Part shown: positions 1-11,426 of the stretch, piece by piece | Layout of the letters: the number at the start of each line of letters is the position of its first letter | Position numbering within the stretch: position 1 is the first letter of the stretch | Assembly: GCA_040954595.2 (NCBI GenBank) | Contig: CM082588.2 | Coordinates: forward strand, 3,038,001-3,102,000 | Direction of reading: 5' to 3' | Length of the DNA: 64,000 bases | From: Balanoglossus misakiensis | Lineage: Eukaryota > Hemichordata | Position numbers and translations under genes: made by a program | The notes under the pieces: generated by a model | What the model was told of the DNA's origin: nothing | The model's database searches: none | The model's input: only the letters and a program-made list of their open reading frames with translations

Positions 1-614
1 ACGCCTTACACCGTGCTCACCGTACATTTCAACTACTTCTGCTACTACAACGATTTCTACTATTCACACAGAAGACAAATTTCATGAGAGACACAAGTTC
101 AAAGTTGACATACTTTATTAAGAATTGTAACAAGGCAGTTATGAGTTGTTCTAAATCACACGTCATATACAGTCTGTCAAAAAGTTTGAAATCAAAACAA
201 TTAAGTTTTTAAAGTACTCAAAAATGCACACGGAATAACTTAAACCCCAATATAATTCACAGTACTGCAGAGAAAACGGTCAAAGAAAACACGAGAAAAA
301 AAGGCTTGTCACACAAGTCTGCATTACGTCAATAAAATTGTAACAAAAAAGTCGTATGTCAGGTGTCTACTTCTTACACCAAGACAGCAAAATTTAACAG
401 AACACGTTTACACAAAGTGTAATAAAAATTGGGCTAAGATTCAGTGTGAATATATCTGGTCAAGTGTCATGGTATCAGAATACAAGAAATAACTTCCGCA
501 CGTTCTACAACAGATCTGGCATCATGGACCTAATGGATGGTTCAAAGTGTAGACTACACTACAGTTAACGTTGCAGTGCATGCTGCAACATTAGGCTTGT
601 GAATACAAAAATTG
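1..614. other. 3' UTR of the NB-ARC/WD40 gene and downstream flank
   Basis: About 500 bases between the stop codon at 615 and the minus-strand AATAAA at 114-119 form the likely 3' UTR. The first ~95 bases are AT-rich flank in which I see no gene. Confidence 0.6.
114..119 (-). terminator. Poly(A) signal of the NB-ARC/WD40 gene
   Basis: The plus strand reads tttatt, that is AATAAA on the minus strand, about 500 nt after the stop codon. I see no nearer AATAAA on that strand. Confidence 0.6.
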
Positions 615-3600
615 TCAGTCATTCATGATCAGTTTTAGAAAACACACAAGTCCGTTTAAGAGGCCCACGCACACCACATTGTCTTTGGTTACATCAAGCG
701 CAGTCACTGCATGCTCGAAGAAGAATGTATTTTCTAGGCTTGTTTGGAGTCGAGTTGAATTCATCTTCCCAATTTTCCACACCTTTACGGACTTGTCGTA
801 GGAACCCGTCAGGATCAATTCTTTGTGGATTTTAACAGCAGTGACCATCCTGGTGTGGCCATCTGTTTTCTTCGGTTCTACTCCGTCATCTGCAGTGTTG
901 GCCAGGCGTTGTCCAACGGATCCGAGAACATGCCCATCTTCTGTCTTCCAAGCCTTCAGTCCACAGTGTGTTGTACTTGACAGCACAGTACGTCCATGTT
1001 CCCCAAGACATGAAATATTTCCCCACTCGTTATGGTGGCCTATCATCGACAACAATAACTTCTGGTCCGCCCTGTCCCGCAACTCTGATGTGTAGTCGTC
1101 ATAGCAACTGATGGCCTTGCTGCCATCTTGGGACACCGCCAGATACTTCATGTTAAACTTTGGTCCGAGCTGTATGTCCTTCCCGACTTTGTGTCCACTT
1201 TCTATGTCGTGTACTTCAACAACATTCTTCCTGGATCCGATCAGATAATTTCTCTTATCTGGAGTCACCGTCAGACACTGCACGCCACACTCTGGTCCAA
1301 AACGGCTGTGGTCCACTCTACACTCACCACTTGTGAGGTTCCAGCATCGAATGGTTCCATCCAGTGATGCAGACAAGAGTGCTGTCGGCTCAACGAAGCA
1401 GAGTGATGTTATTACTCGTGTGTGACCAGACAGCTTGTGCAGCTGCTGCCCAGTGCTCACATTCAAAATGACTATTGAATGATCTTCAGTTCCTCTACAA
1501 CAGGATATCAGCATCGGAGTGCCATCATGAACGTAGCCCACCATCTGAGACACAGCTGATGCCAGTCGGCCAACCTCTGCAGCCCCTTCCAATTCAAGCG
1601 GTTGGAAAGAGCTCTCATCGCCGTTTCCACTGGGAAGACTACTGATATCAATGCTGGATAGAGGCGTTCTACCACACCTGTAGATGCTTTCCCTGTCATC
1701 AGTTTTCCAGCACGATATCACACCATGCTGGTCCCCAGCAAACAACATGACAGAATTTGGCCCATCATCAACAGCCTCACACTCCAGCATACACATAGTC
1801 GTGACTGCAGCATTGATCAGTTCTGGTCTCTTCAGCTTTCCCATGGGACTCTCCGTGTTGTACAAACCTATCAGATTTACATTCCCACTTTCACTGCCAC
1901 AGAGAAGTATCTCATTGTCGGGTGTGAGATAAAGCGACGTCACCAGATCATCATCTTCATGGCCACTTGCGATCTTCGACTCGATTTCATTGTCTAAGTC
2001 CCACACTCGAATCCTGCTCATCTCGTCCCATCCGAGGTAAAATCCGTTCTTATCAAATCTCTCCACTATTGGGAAGGTGTGCTTATGCTTTGAAACGACA
2101 GAAGTATCAGACTTGTATTCTTCGTCGTCATAGCCATTTATCAGTGGTTCTGCTTGGCGTGCAGTATCATTGTTGGACATTTCAGGGCATGGTGAGGTGT
2201 CTGGGTCTGGATCTTCTTTGTGAATGGTGGACTGCCTTCCTCTTACATTATTTTCAGTGAAATGATCCTCACTGATTGACCACTTGCTGACAGATTCTCC
2301 GACGGCTGCAATTACATCGTTGTTGGACACAGTTATGTCTTTGACGTCATAAAATTGTGATGTGAGTTTACACGTGGGCAGGCGTGTGTCCAGATTCCAC
2401 ACAATCAGTGTGTTATCGATGGACCCTGACACCATGATATTTCTTCCAAGCACTGTGGCAGCACAGAGGGCTCTTACACCATAGTCATGTCCTCTCAGTG
2501 GGCTGCAAACCTGCTTCTTGTGTTGAAGATCCCACAGGATGATGGTTTTGTCATCTGAACCTGATAATCCGTAACAGAGCTGCTGCGATATAGAGAGGCA
2601 GGTGATTTTGTCTGTGTGACCATGGAATGTGTGCACACATCGGTAGGCAGGTAGCTCCCACAGCTGTACAGAATTGTCATGTGATGCTGACAAAACCATG
2701 CTGCCGTCATCTTTGACCGAAAGCGCACTGACGGCTCGACCATGGCCACGTTGCGTTGCCACTTGCTTGTTGTTGTCTGGGTCGCAGTTCCACAACTTCA
2801 GTGAGCAATCTTCTGAGCCAGATGCCATGGCTTTGCCGTCTTTGGATAATCCTATGTAGCGTACCCTTTCAGCGTGCCCTTGAAATACACGCTCTTCTTC
2901 GCCAGTGGCAAGCGACCACATACGAATCCTTCCATCAGCTGCACCAGTGAATACATGGGAATCATTGTCGGTCACGCTGCAGGCTATGATTTCACATCCG
3001 TGCCCCTTCAACTCGTGGATCAATTCTCCGTCTTCTAAGTCCATAACGGCTGCTCTTTCGTGGTCCCCGACTGCAATCACTTTTGAACCGTCGTTAGTAA
3101 TGGCAATTTGGAACACTGTTTTCACCCTGGAGTCAAACATCTTGAGCTGCTGTCCAGATTTCAGACACCATACCCTCACAGTCTCGTCTTCCGAGCCAGA
3201 CACGACCCGACCACCATCGCGTGTGATGCAAACCTGACGAATGGTCTTGTCATGGCCTCTCATGGTAAGGACACACTCTTTCTTTTCGATGTCCCACTTC
3301 TTGATCGTTCTGTCTGCTGCGCCAGACACTGCGAATGTACCATCACGCGACAGGGCCACACAGTATATATTATCATCGTGCCCGGTAAGAGTGTGCACAC
3401 TTTCAAACTCGTTGTCCAGTGGCCACACCTTCAAGGTCATGTCAAAGGATGCTGTGATAACAAAGTAATCTTTGGGGTGAATGGCGAGGCCAAAAACAAG
3501 CCCCTCGTGGCGGTCACTCTCTTTACCGAGGATGGACTCTCGTCCCGTTGCTTTGTCTATCACTAGGACACGTGCTTTTTTATAGCCACCTGTGCCAAGT

Positions 3601-6409
3601 CCAGCTATCATTCTTTTGTTGTCATTGCGATTGGTGAACGCTACACATAACACTGTAGCCTTGTTGTCTGGTATAGATCGCTTCAAATAACCACCTGGTT
3701 GGGTTAGACATGACGTCAGAGGAACCAAACCAAACGTGGCGTCCACTAATTCGTCGGCCTTCATCTCACTCACAAGGTGTCTGATTCTCAGGTTCTCTGT
3801 TTCCGTGAGTGACCCCAACAGTTGGAACGGCAACTGGTTCTTGTCTCTGGCGATGACGCGCGCCGTGAAATTGAGAGCCTCATACACCATCTCAGTGCTT
3901 TCTTCGAAGCCTCTTTTCTGTGCTTGGAGATGCTTGAAGTACTGTTCGAAATCTGCGATGACTGCGCCTATATCGGTTTCTGATAATTTTCTCTTGATCC
4001 ACTTGTATTCCACCAGCAGATTACTTGCAGTCTGGTCACCGCCAGCTTTCAGTAAATGGTGCATCAGGTGGCGATAGATGTAACCATCGTTATCCATGTT
4101 CCACCACGGAAATCCATCGCTCGTGGTGCCAACCAGCCCTCTAGTGGTGTCAGGTCGACACTTGAGACCGGATTCCTCGGACCTGGTGGTTGATGAATTT
4201 GTCGGTGGTACTTCGAGCTGCACTGCATTGAATGAACTCGCGTAACAGTTGAGGAGATCTTTCTGTCGTTTTTCCAGCGAGCCTTTCCCGTTCATTTTCT
4301 TGTATTTGTACTCAGCATACTGCAATACTAAGTCATGCAGTTCATAACAGTCTTCTTCGCCTGACGACTTGGCATCGTGTATCAATGAAGAGCCCTTGAG
4401 AGCAAGTAAACTGTCATCGAAATCATCATCATCATCATCGCCGTCATCATCACTCTCAGATTCTGAATCGTCGCCTCTTTTAGAAGCCTTGTCCTGCCTC
4501 CATAGCATCTTCAGAACGTGGGCTGGGATAGCAGTGTCTTCTGGAAAAAGTGCAAAATCAACAAATCGTTTTTGCAGTTGTGTGTATCCGCGAACTTCAT
4601 CTTCGGTTTCACCACTGACTCCAAGGAAGTCGAAACTCACATCGAATGCCCCGTTCAACGAGTGTGAATAACTCTCTGTTTTCAGCTTCTCTGCATTTTT
4701 CTCCCAAAACTTATTCCGGTCTTTCAAGCTACGCAAAGTGCGCTCCCATCTGCGGGTGACGTCCCTGGCGTGGCTGGCCTGTCGCAGGACGGACCCAATC
4801 AGAGCGATGGCTAGCGGGTGGTTCTTCAAGACTTCTTGAAACTCCCCGAACATTTTCCCCAGGTGGAACTCTCTGATTTTGTCGGCATTCATAGCTGCGT
4901 ATCTGAGTAACATTTCTCTGGACTGCTCACTGCTGAGATCTCCCAGTGGGAAAGGCTTTGCCTTGTTGAAGGTGATCACTTGGCTGTTGCGTGTGGTTAT
5001 CAGCAGTCGACAATTGGAACCCAGCACATTGAACGGAATAACATCAGTTTCGCTCCAGACATCATCCAGTATCAGCAACAGCTCCTTCGCTTGGGTAACT
5101 TCTCTGAGCCATTCTTGCCCTGCCTTGATATCCGGGAAACTCTCTTGGTGACCGGTGAAATAGAAGTGCAAGGTGTTAAACGACCTCAGAATATCCGACT
5201 TCTGAGAAATCGTCAACCAGAATACATCCATGTGATACTCATTGCAGACTATCTGTGCAATGGCCTTCGCGATCGTAGTCTTCCCGATTCCTCCAAGTCC
5301 CTTGATGCCAATATGTGTGGGCTTGTACTCAAATTGTTTGCCCCTGGCATCGACAACACCAACCGGGCTTGAACCAGCTTGGTCCCGTAGTTTCAGCAGG
5401 TCTAATATGGTCTTGACTTCATCAGGTCTGTCTACATATTCTTCAGTCAGCAGGTCCACACCATGACATCTTGCTGTAAAATGTGAGATTCATGTTATGA
5501 AATGTGTTGTGTTTAAGTTGGCGTAGTATATCTCTTCAACAGAGCAGAAAACATAGACTTCATACAATTCATCTGAAATCTGAATCAGTTTACATCTGAA
5601 TTAATTTAAATTTATGAGATTTAATTAGAGAGTGGGAAGCTCACCTTCTTTCGCCATTTCCTCCTGTCTACCATTACACATCGACGCTTGGCGTTCTGAA
5701 AAAGAATTCGAGAAACATGCATTATTTGAAGCAAATTTACTCATTCCTGCTATTTATTTCCACTCCATGACGACAGCGTATTGTTGTCGTTAAGAGACAT
5801 GTGGTTTACATTTTACAACAATGTTTTGTTTTTGTTTTTGTTTTTAAGTTCCGAGGGGACCACGTCACTTAATCAAGATTGCACTGACCTTTAACATGTT
5901 TCTGAAAATTTTCCGCTACGTCTTGCAAATCCATACTTTTCAGGATGTCTTCAAACGTACTCACAACATTATATCCGTTCTTCTTGATAACGCCGAGGAG
6001 CATTTGATATTTTTGCTCGACGGCGTCAAGGATGTTATCATGCATGATGGCGTCGATGTCCACTTCGGTCAGTTGCCCAGTGTGCCTCACGAAATCTTTG
6101 CATTGTTGAACTGTGAGCAGATCTCGGAGGATGATCAGTGGACCGGACACCGTGTTCCCTGATAAGAAGACGATCGTACATTGCAATATATGGGGACAAA
6201 TAGGTCGGGGCTAGAGACATCCGTTGAGATAGATTTGCCAAGGTTTCAAGTATTGGAATGTGTGGGGATACGTGTCATATGTCTTGGTCTGCAGTCTGTC
6301 TCTCTGTCTCCGTCTATCTGTCGGTCAATCGTCGTACGTAAACCACGTTATTTTCGTGTATCAGAAATAGAATCTCTCTTTCTCTCTCTCTCTCTCTCTC
6401 ACCTGCCAT
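615..6409 (-). CDS. APAF1-like protein: Death domain, NB-ARC, helical domain, WD40 repeats
   Basis: Four exons: 6409-6403, 6158-5889, 5695-5645 and 5473-615. All splice sites are GT-AG, all three introns are phase 1, and the total is 5,187 nt (1,728 aa). The ATG lies in a 7-nt coding exon. Residues about 10-92 look like a Death domain (C-terminal half EQKYQML...GLKDVAE-like). Residues 168-176 are a P-loop (GLGGIGKTT), 241-249 Walker B (LLLILDDVW), 265-272 an RNBS-B-like strand (RLLITTRN), 327-334 a GLPL-like helix, and 488-490 an LHD in the MHD position. Residues about 572-625 resemble the APAF1 helical domain (YIYRHL...YKWIKRKL). From about 714 to the end there are some 15 WD40 repeats in two blocks. 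An Asp/Ser-rich stretch sits at 444-463. APAF1 binds nucleotide, oligomerises and recruits a caspase through a CARD; here a Death domain takes that place, so the partner is probably a Death adaptor. That is inference. The short first exon is the least certain part. Confidence 0.86.
6373..6400. repeat. (TC)n/(GA)n microsatellite at a 5' splice site
   Basis: A CT-dinucleotide tract. On the minus strand it is a GA tract beginning inside the donor GTGAGAGAG of intron 1 of the NB-ARC/WD40 gene, directly after its 7-nt first coding exon. Confidence 0.85.
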
Positions 6410-6770
6410 AGTTTTTGAGGCTACGTCAGACAATTAGTAAATGAAGACAGCTCAGCTCACGATGCTTCGATCTAGAAATATATAAAAAGAAAATTCCTGA
6501 ATGTATTACAACCACACTTTGAAATGCGATATGTGCACATTTTTGATAAATTTGATATTGTTTAACTTTTGTTTCCGTACATCTAGGAGTGTTTGCTGTT
6601 GGTAAATGGAGATGGTGGAATTTCCTGTCGTTTCTTTGTAAATATTTTTTCCTCTCGACGCGTTTCCACGGTAATTTGCGAGCACATCTTTCGCGGTACT
6701 GAGGGCTACTTGGCCCCAACATGTTCGTCTCCGTTGAGTAGGAGGCAACGCATATAGATAAGGTGTGTGT

Positions 6771-6787
6771 GGGGGGGGGGGGGGGGG
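6771..6787. repeat. Poly(G) run
   Basis: Seventeen consecutive G residues just after a short GT repeat. On the minus strand this creates a chance ORF with a proline run, which is not a gene. Confidence 0.9.
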
Positions 6788-7175
6788 AGTTCCATCCTGT
6801 TTTCTTTGAAGTACCATTCGGTACACGGTTCAAGGCCACACGAGTTGTGTTTTCTTTAGTAGGATTTGGCACTTGTTGGATTCTGCGTACAGTCTAGGGA
6901 CAGTCTAGACATTTCTAGTACATGTACATGTACCACTGACTGTCAAGTCAGTTGCACTTTTCACTCTGGTTTCTATTGTCAGTTCAATCGAAGTTTATTA
7001 GTTCAGCCAGCGTGCAAAGCGTAGGCATGGACGCCTATGCCTATTACAGTAACTTACGTAATTATGTTGTTACTTGCTCTTGTTTTCCTATTATTTGTAT
7101 ACACGTACGTGCATAGAGATAGCGAACTAGGTCAACAACAACATTTCGAACGACCTTACAGCGTACTTTGAAATC

Positions 7176-7191
7176 GAAAATGAAAGTGAAA
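7176..7191 (+). promoter_or_regulatory. ISRE-like interferon regulatory factor site
   Basis: The sequence is GAAAATGAAAGTGAAA: three GAAA half-sites each spaced by two bases, the arrangement bound by IRF dimers in vertebrate ISRE/PRDI elements. It lies about 770 bases upstream of the start codon of the NB-ARC/WD40 gene and about 2.1 kb upstream of the gene at 9265. Use as an enhancer is inferred. Confidence 0.5.
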
Positions 7192-8538
7192 AGGGTGTCC
7201 TCGACAGAGAGAAAAAGTGGGTCACGTTATGGCCTCCAGGGTGTCGTGTATACGCGACAGTTTTCTTCAAGAAACTTTTTAAACTGCGGTTTTGGGATAC
7301 AAACAGTCAATGCGGCGGTTTTCACAACATCTGTAGCATAATTTGATGATATGTAATGCGTGCCACGTGGCATGGCCCTGTACTGTCTTATCGTGAATCA
7401 CGCTTCAATCCTTTACCCGAATGCTCACTTATAATTATGGGTGGCCTCGGGTATACTAGTATTGTCCTCAAACACTGTCACTTCTGTGTACCCAGTCACA
7501 AATGAGAGTGGGTTGAACGCCCGCGGGGGCTGAAAACCAGATACTTACAAATGCCCGAGCAAGGCCGTGGAGCTATTCCCCGAAATGACTCATCGAAGAT
7601 GTGGGCGGGTGTGAATGTGGTGTTTGTATTAGAATAGAAATATTTCATTGACACCTCGGTGTGAACCTGGTCAGCAACCCTGTTGATGCCAAATATCTAA
7701 ACTGTCGGAAAGCATTCGATGCTTTACTGCGACTTGTATACTTGTTTCAGTCCTAATTTGTGGGTCTCCCTGCACCCCCAGTGCAGCGTTCAGACGCGGT
7801 TACCACAGTAACAGTTTAGTGCACCAACACTACAATTTTAACTGTACAAACTATTAAAAGTTTCATTTTTTTTACTTTAATTCTCGAACAGATACAAGGA
7901 CGTATGAATATCATATTTATTCAGTATCGCGGCCGACAAGTTGAGCATGCAATTACCCATTTGCTGTCGGTCGGGCCTCACGTTATATGATATACAATGT
8001 ATTCAGTTACGCATTTGGAAACGAAGCGGGTGACTAGAATATTAATAGTAGCGTATACCGTGGCAGTGTCACTGGTATTACGAAACACACACAATAGGCT
8101 AATGCATTAGAATAACCAACTACATTGTATAAAATTTTGCTTATCCCATAGTCATTGTCGTGGCTGTGTTAAACCAGATTCAACGTATATTGTACTTCCA
8201 TGATATAGACTGACATGTACATCTATGCCACGTTTCACACAGTACCACCCATCATGACAACCGCAGACAACTTGCAAGGACGGTGACAAGGACGTTGATT
8301 AAGCGTGTTGTCAGGTTTGTCACGCTGACAAAATCCCAGTTTCTTTCAGATCACAGACTAGACTTACCTTGCTTAGTTTAGTACAGCGTACCGTTTCTAC
8401 GACACACTTACATTCCCGAACCGAGTAGTACTGAGTGTGGTGTTTTCACGCGACCAGTAGCTTATAAGCGAGGTCATCAGTCTGTTTATGGGGGCCGGGC
8501 AGTGAACAAGCGAATGATGTCATCGCTTTCCGGATGTC

Positions 8539-8548
8539 GGGAAACTCC
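8539..8548. promoter_or_regulatory. Possible NF-kappaB site
   Basis: GGGAAACTCC fits the kappaB pattern GGGRNWYYCC. Matches to so loose a pattern are expected by chance several times in 64 kb. It is listed only because it shares the intergenic region with the ISRE-like site. Confidence 0.25.
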
Positions 8549-9264
8549 CGCGAGTCATTGTTTGCTGTGGAAAATCCCTATATCAATATATTAAACATTT
8601 ATAAATGACATTAAACATCTGGTATATTATATTAGGCACTGTCACATTTTTCTGGGATTTTTGTATATACATATAGGCCTATGCACGGCGAGGCCAATTA
8701 CTATAGAATGCGCTGCTGTGAGCGTGCAGTTACAAAAAAAACTGGTGACATGCGTTGACTTTTAAATATTAGGATCATCGCTTTCTGTATCTCTACACTT
8801 CTTAATTGAAAAAAATAAACGTTATTTTCGAAAGAATCTGTATTAGGTCTACATTTGTACCATCACACAAGTTCCAGACGTTTATTGACGCTCTGGCTTA
8901 TACGCTCGCGGTATTCAAGAAAACGCGCACCAAAGGGAAAGTGTTCCTTTAGACGCGCACTGAATTCGACGGCATCGCCGTTACCAATTTGTGATCAAGG
9001 CTGTCGCGCGATGCAGCGAAAATGAAATACTGACCCGAAATAATTCAAACAAGCTTGTAAGTTTTACTTGATTGTATACCATCCGTTTCTGTAAAGTTTA
9101 ATACATTCCAATTGAAATTTCCGCAGTATCTCCGTTGCAATCTCCATCACTGCAAACGATTTAATTATCAGTGTTGTCTCCGGCTTCATACCAAGGGGCA
9201 TGAAGTTTCCCGAAGATTTCATTCTATTTTCATTCGTTTTCTTGATCATCAGGCAAGCTTTCGC

Positions 9265-10965
9265 ATGAAAATGTCGAAAGCCTGCGCTAGATTCCCACGC
9301 ATGCAAGACGGTGATGTGGCGATGAGCGATTGTCCAGAAAACATACTTGAGGAGAGACGACTGAAACAGCGCATCGCCACACTCGACAAACAGCAAAGCT
9401 CGGTAATCCGTCGGATTCAAAGCGAGCAGCACCTCATGAAACTCTGCTTCCGTTCCCTCCGACAGACCTCCAGGGGAGAACTGAGAAGCGGAGACGTCGG
9501 GGAAGAATTCGCCAATTTCACTCCTGGTTTCGCTTTCTGTGCCAACGGCGACCGAAAGAGCGACGGCTGGGCATCGCGGAGAAGACACAGATTGAAGTCG
9601 GCCCCAGTTTCAAGTTTTCGCGTGTCGGCAAACGTCGCGTCGGACCACCGGCCACAATCAACTTTGATCGCCGGCCACAAAGAGACAGCGGATTCGGCCA
9701 ATATGAGCACTTCATCGATGACGTCAGCCTCTACTACGAAAAGAGGGAGATCTGCAGTCGAAAAGAAGAGAAACGGTGGCAGTGTGTCTGCTGAACGAAC
9801 CACAGCTGACGACGAATCGACAGACGATGAAACAATTTCAGTCGAAGAACTCACCCTTGATGATGTTGACAACGTGATCTCAAACCAATTAAAACTGGAC
9901 GATAAAGACAAAACCATCACCGGGTTAGGCTTAAATGAACAAAATTCGATACGCATAAGTGAAGGTGAAATCTTAAATGCAGAGGATGAAATTATTGCTG
10001 ATGTGGGCACAGAACTTGACACCAAACAAGAAAGTTCGGGAAATGGTAAAAACCAAACGAACGCATTCCAAGATGACGATCCAAACGCCAGGTTTGCATT
10101 CCAGCCGGGTTCCTCATACTTCGGGAAATCTAAAAATTCCCGGGATTATGGAAGGTCGTCTCTTGATATTCGCCGGGCGTTGCGTCGATCCAGCAAAGCT
10201 AACTGTGTCGCCTGCGAGGCTCGTTTAGAAGAGCAAGCGAAGGCGCTAGCCGAGAAGGTGAAAGAGATCAAGCTAGGGTCGAGCGAGTCTGCACTCGCAG
10301 TTGCCAGAGCAAAACATCGAGGCAAAATGACCATCTTGAAGTCGGAACCAACAGTAAGCGACACGTCACCCACTCGAGTAACCGCATCTTCGAAGAGAAT
10401 CAAGCCGGAAAACAGGAAAGTTGATAAGTCAGGATCAAATCCACTCCGATCTGACAGCACGGAGAGCAAGAGGGATGGACACTGGCTGAACAGGTTTCGC
10501 GAATCTGAAACTTTAATAAAACAGTACAGAGTGAGTAACTATTGTTGTGAATTTCGCTGTTTCTCAGTTCTTTGGTTTTCCAGTGTTATCATTTAGGTCT
10601 ACAGCATTTACCACTCATATCATCTGTGACCAAGACTTATTGATGCATGCGTGGATGTTGGTGTATAATCTCTCTCGTTCTCTCTGTCTGTCTCACTCTT
10701 CTCTCCATGTCCTACATAGGAGTTTGAAAATAACTACACCCAATCAAAAATCGACGAATTCTTCAGACGCCTGGAGAGAGACAACCACATCAAAAAGTCC
10801 ACAAAGTCAACAGTTGTGCCGCCAAAGTCCTTCAAGTGTCACCACAGACCCGTACCAGTTCGTTCGGCCAATAGCCCGCAGCAAGTAAACAGCGCCACCA
10901 AGAGGTCTTCCTACAAAGATCTCCAAAGCTGTCGATATCTGAGAATGCCAAATCAGCCTAAGTGA
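9265..10965 (+). CDS. Unrecognised two-exon protein, coiled-coil and low complexity
   Basis: Exons 9265-10530 and 10720-10965 join in phase 0 (donor AGA|GTGAGT, acceptor CTACATAG|GAG) to give 503 aa. The frame is open from 9112, but the first ATG is at 9265, with a second at 9271. I do not recognise the family. An N-terminal charged helical segment (about 28-65, beginning ENILEERRLKQR) looks able to form a coiled coil. A Ser/Thr-rich basic region follows, then an acidic one (DDESTDDETISVEELTLDD). A CxxC (Cys314, Cys317) precedes a second helical segment (EARLEEQAKALAEKVKEIK). The C-terminal exon is basic, with an FFRRLERD motif. No signal peptide or membrane segment is seen. Clean splicing, sustained amino-acid bias across the join and a poly(A) signal support a real gene, perhaps an intracellular scaffold or nuclear protein. 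Confidence 0.75.
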
Positions 10966-11117
10966 TGAAAACTACTCTCTTCTGTTGAAATACCGGTTTA
11001 TCGGGGCACGAAGATTAATTTTCACTTAACTGTACCCTCTAGATGTCGTTGAAGATATAAATTATTCTTGACTGCAGTGCAATTCCTAGTAATATCCAGC
11101 ATAGTTTGAGCAACTTC

Positions 11118-11149
11118 AATAAATTATGGTCGTAGAGTTCGGAAATAAA
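11118..11149 (+). terminator. Poly(A) signals of the unknown gene
   Basis: AATAAA occurs at 11118-11123 and again at 11144-11149, about 150-180 nt past the stop codon at 10963-10965. Confidence 0.6.
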
Positions 11150-11179
11150 AAATGACTACAGAGTAAAACATATACTGCT

Positions 11180-11185
11180 TTTATT
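11180..11185 (-). terminator. Poly(A) signal of UPRT
   Basis: tttatt on the plus strand is AATAAA on the minus strand, about 240 nt past the UPRT stop. It sits only 31 bases from the last poly(A) signal of the convergent gene. Confidence 0.55.
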
Positions 11186-11426
11186 ATCCTGAGAAGAGTT
11201 AGTCCATTGAACATGAGAAATACATACATGTACTATTCATCAAGTACATAAGCAGCCAACTTTTTCTCACTACTTTTGATAAATACTACATATTTTTTGC
11301 TACTTTTGATAATGCCACATATTTTTTGCAATTCTGGCCTCTAAAGGTATTTTTAGCCAAGTCTTTTACATGTTGATATAAGCCAGTTGTTTCAGATGAA
11401 GTTCATGGAAGATACCATAGTCAAGG

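Larger units (their letters stand above)
6410..9264. other. Intergenic region between two divergent genes
   Basis: No ORF here has recognisable content or consistent splice signals. The stretch should hold the promoters and 5' UTRs of the minus-strand NB-ARC/WD40 gene and the plus-strand gene at 9265. It contains a 17-base G run (6771-6787), an ISRE-like site (7176-7191), a perfect 12-base palindrome TGCCACGTGGCA (7361-7372) and a kappaB-like decamer (8539-8548). Confidence 0.7.

Noticed and set aside
6426-6872. Minus-strand ORF with a proline run
   Set aside because: The prolines come from the poly(G) tract, and the rest is unremarkable. It is not a credible upstream exon because the ATG GCA G start exon at 6403-6409 already fits the phase.
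9064-10025. Minus-strand ORFs opposite the gene at 9265
   Set aside because: They are antisense shadows of a long coding exon, rich in Ser because the sense strand is rich in Glu/Asp codons.
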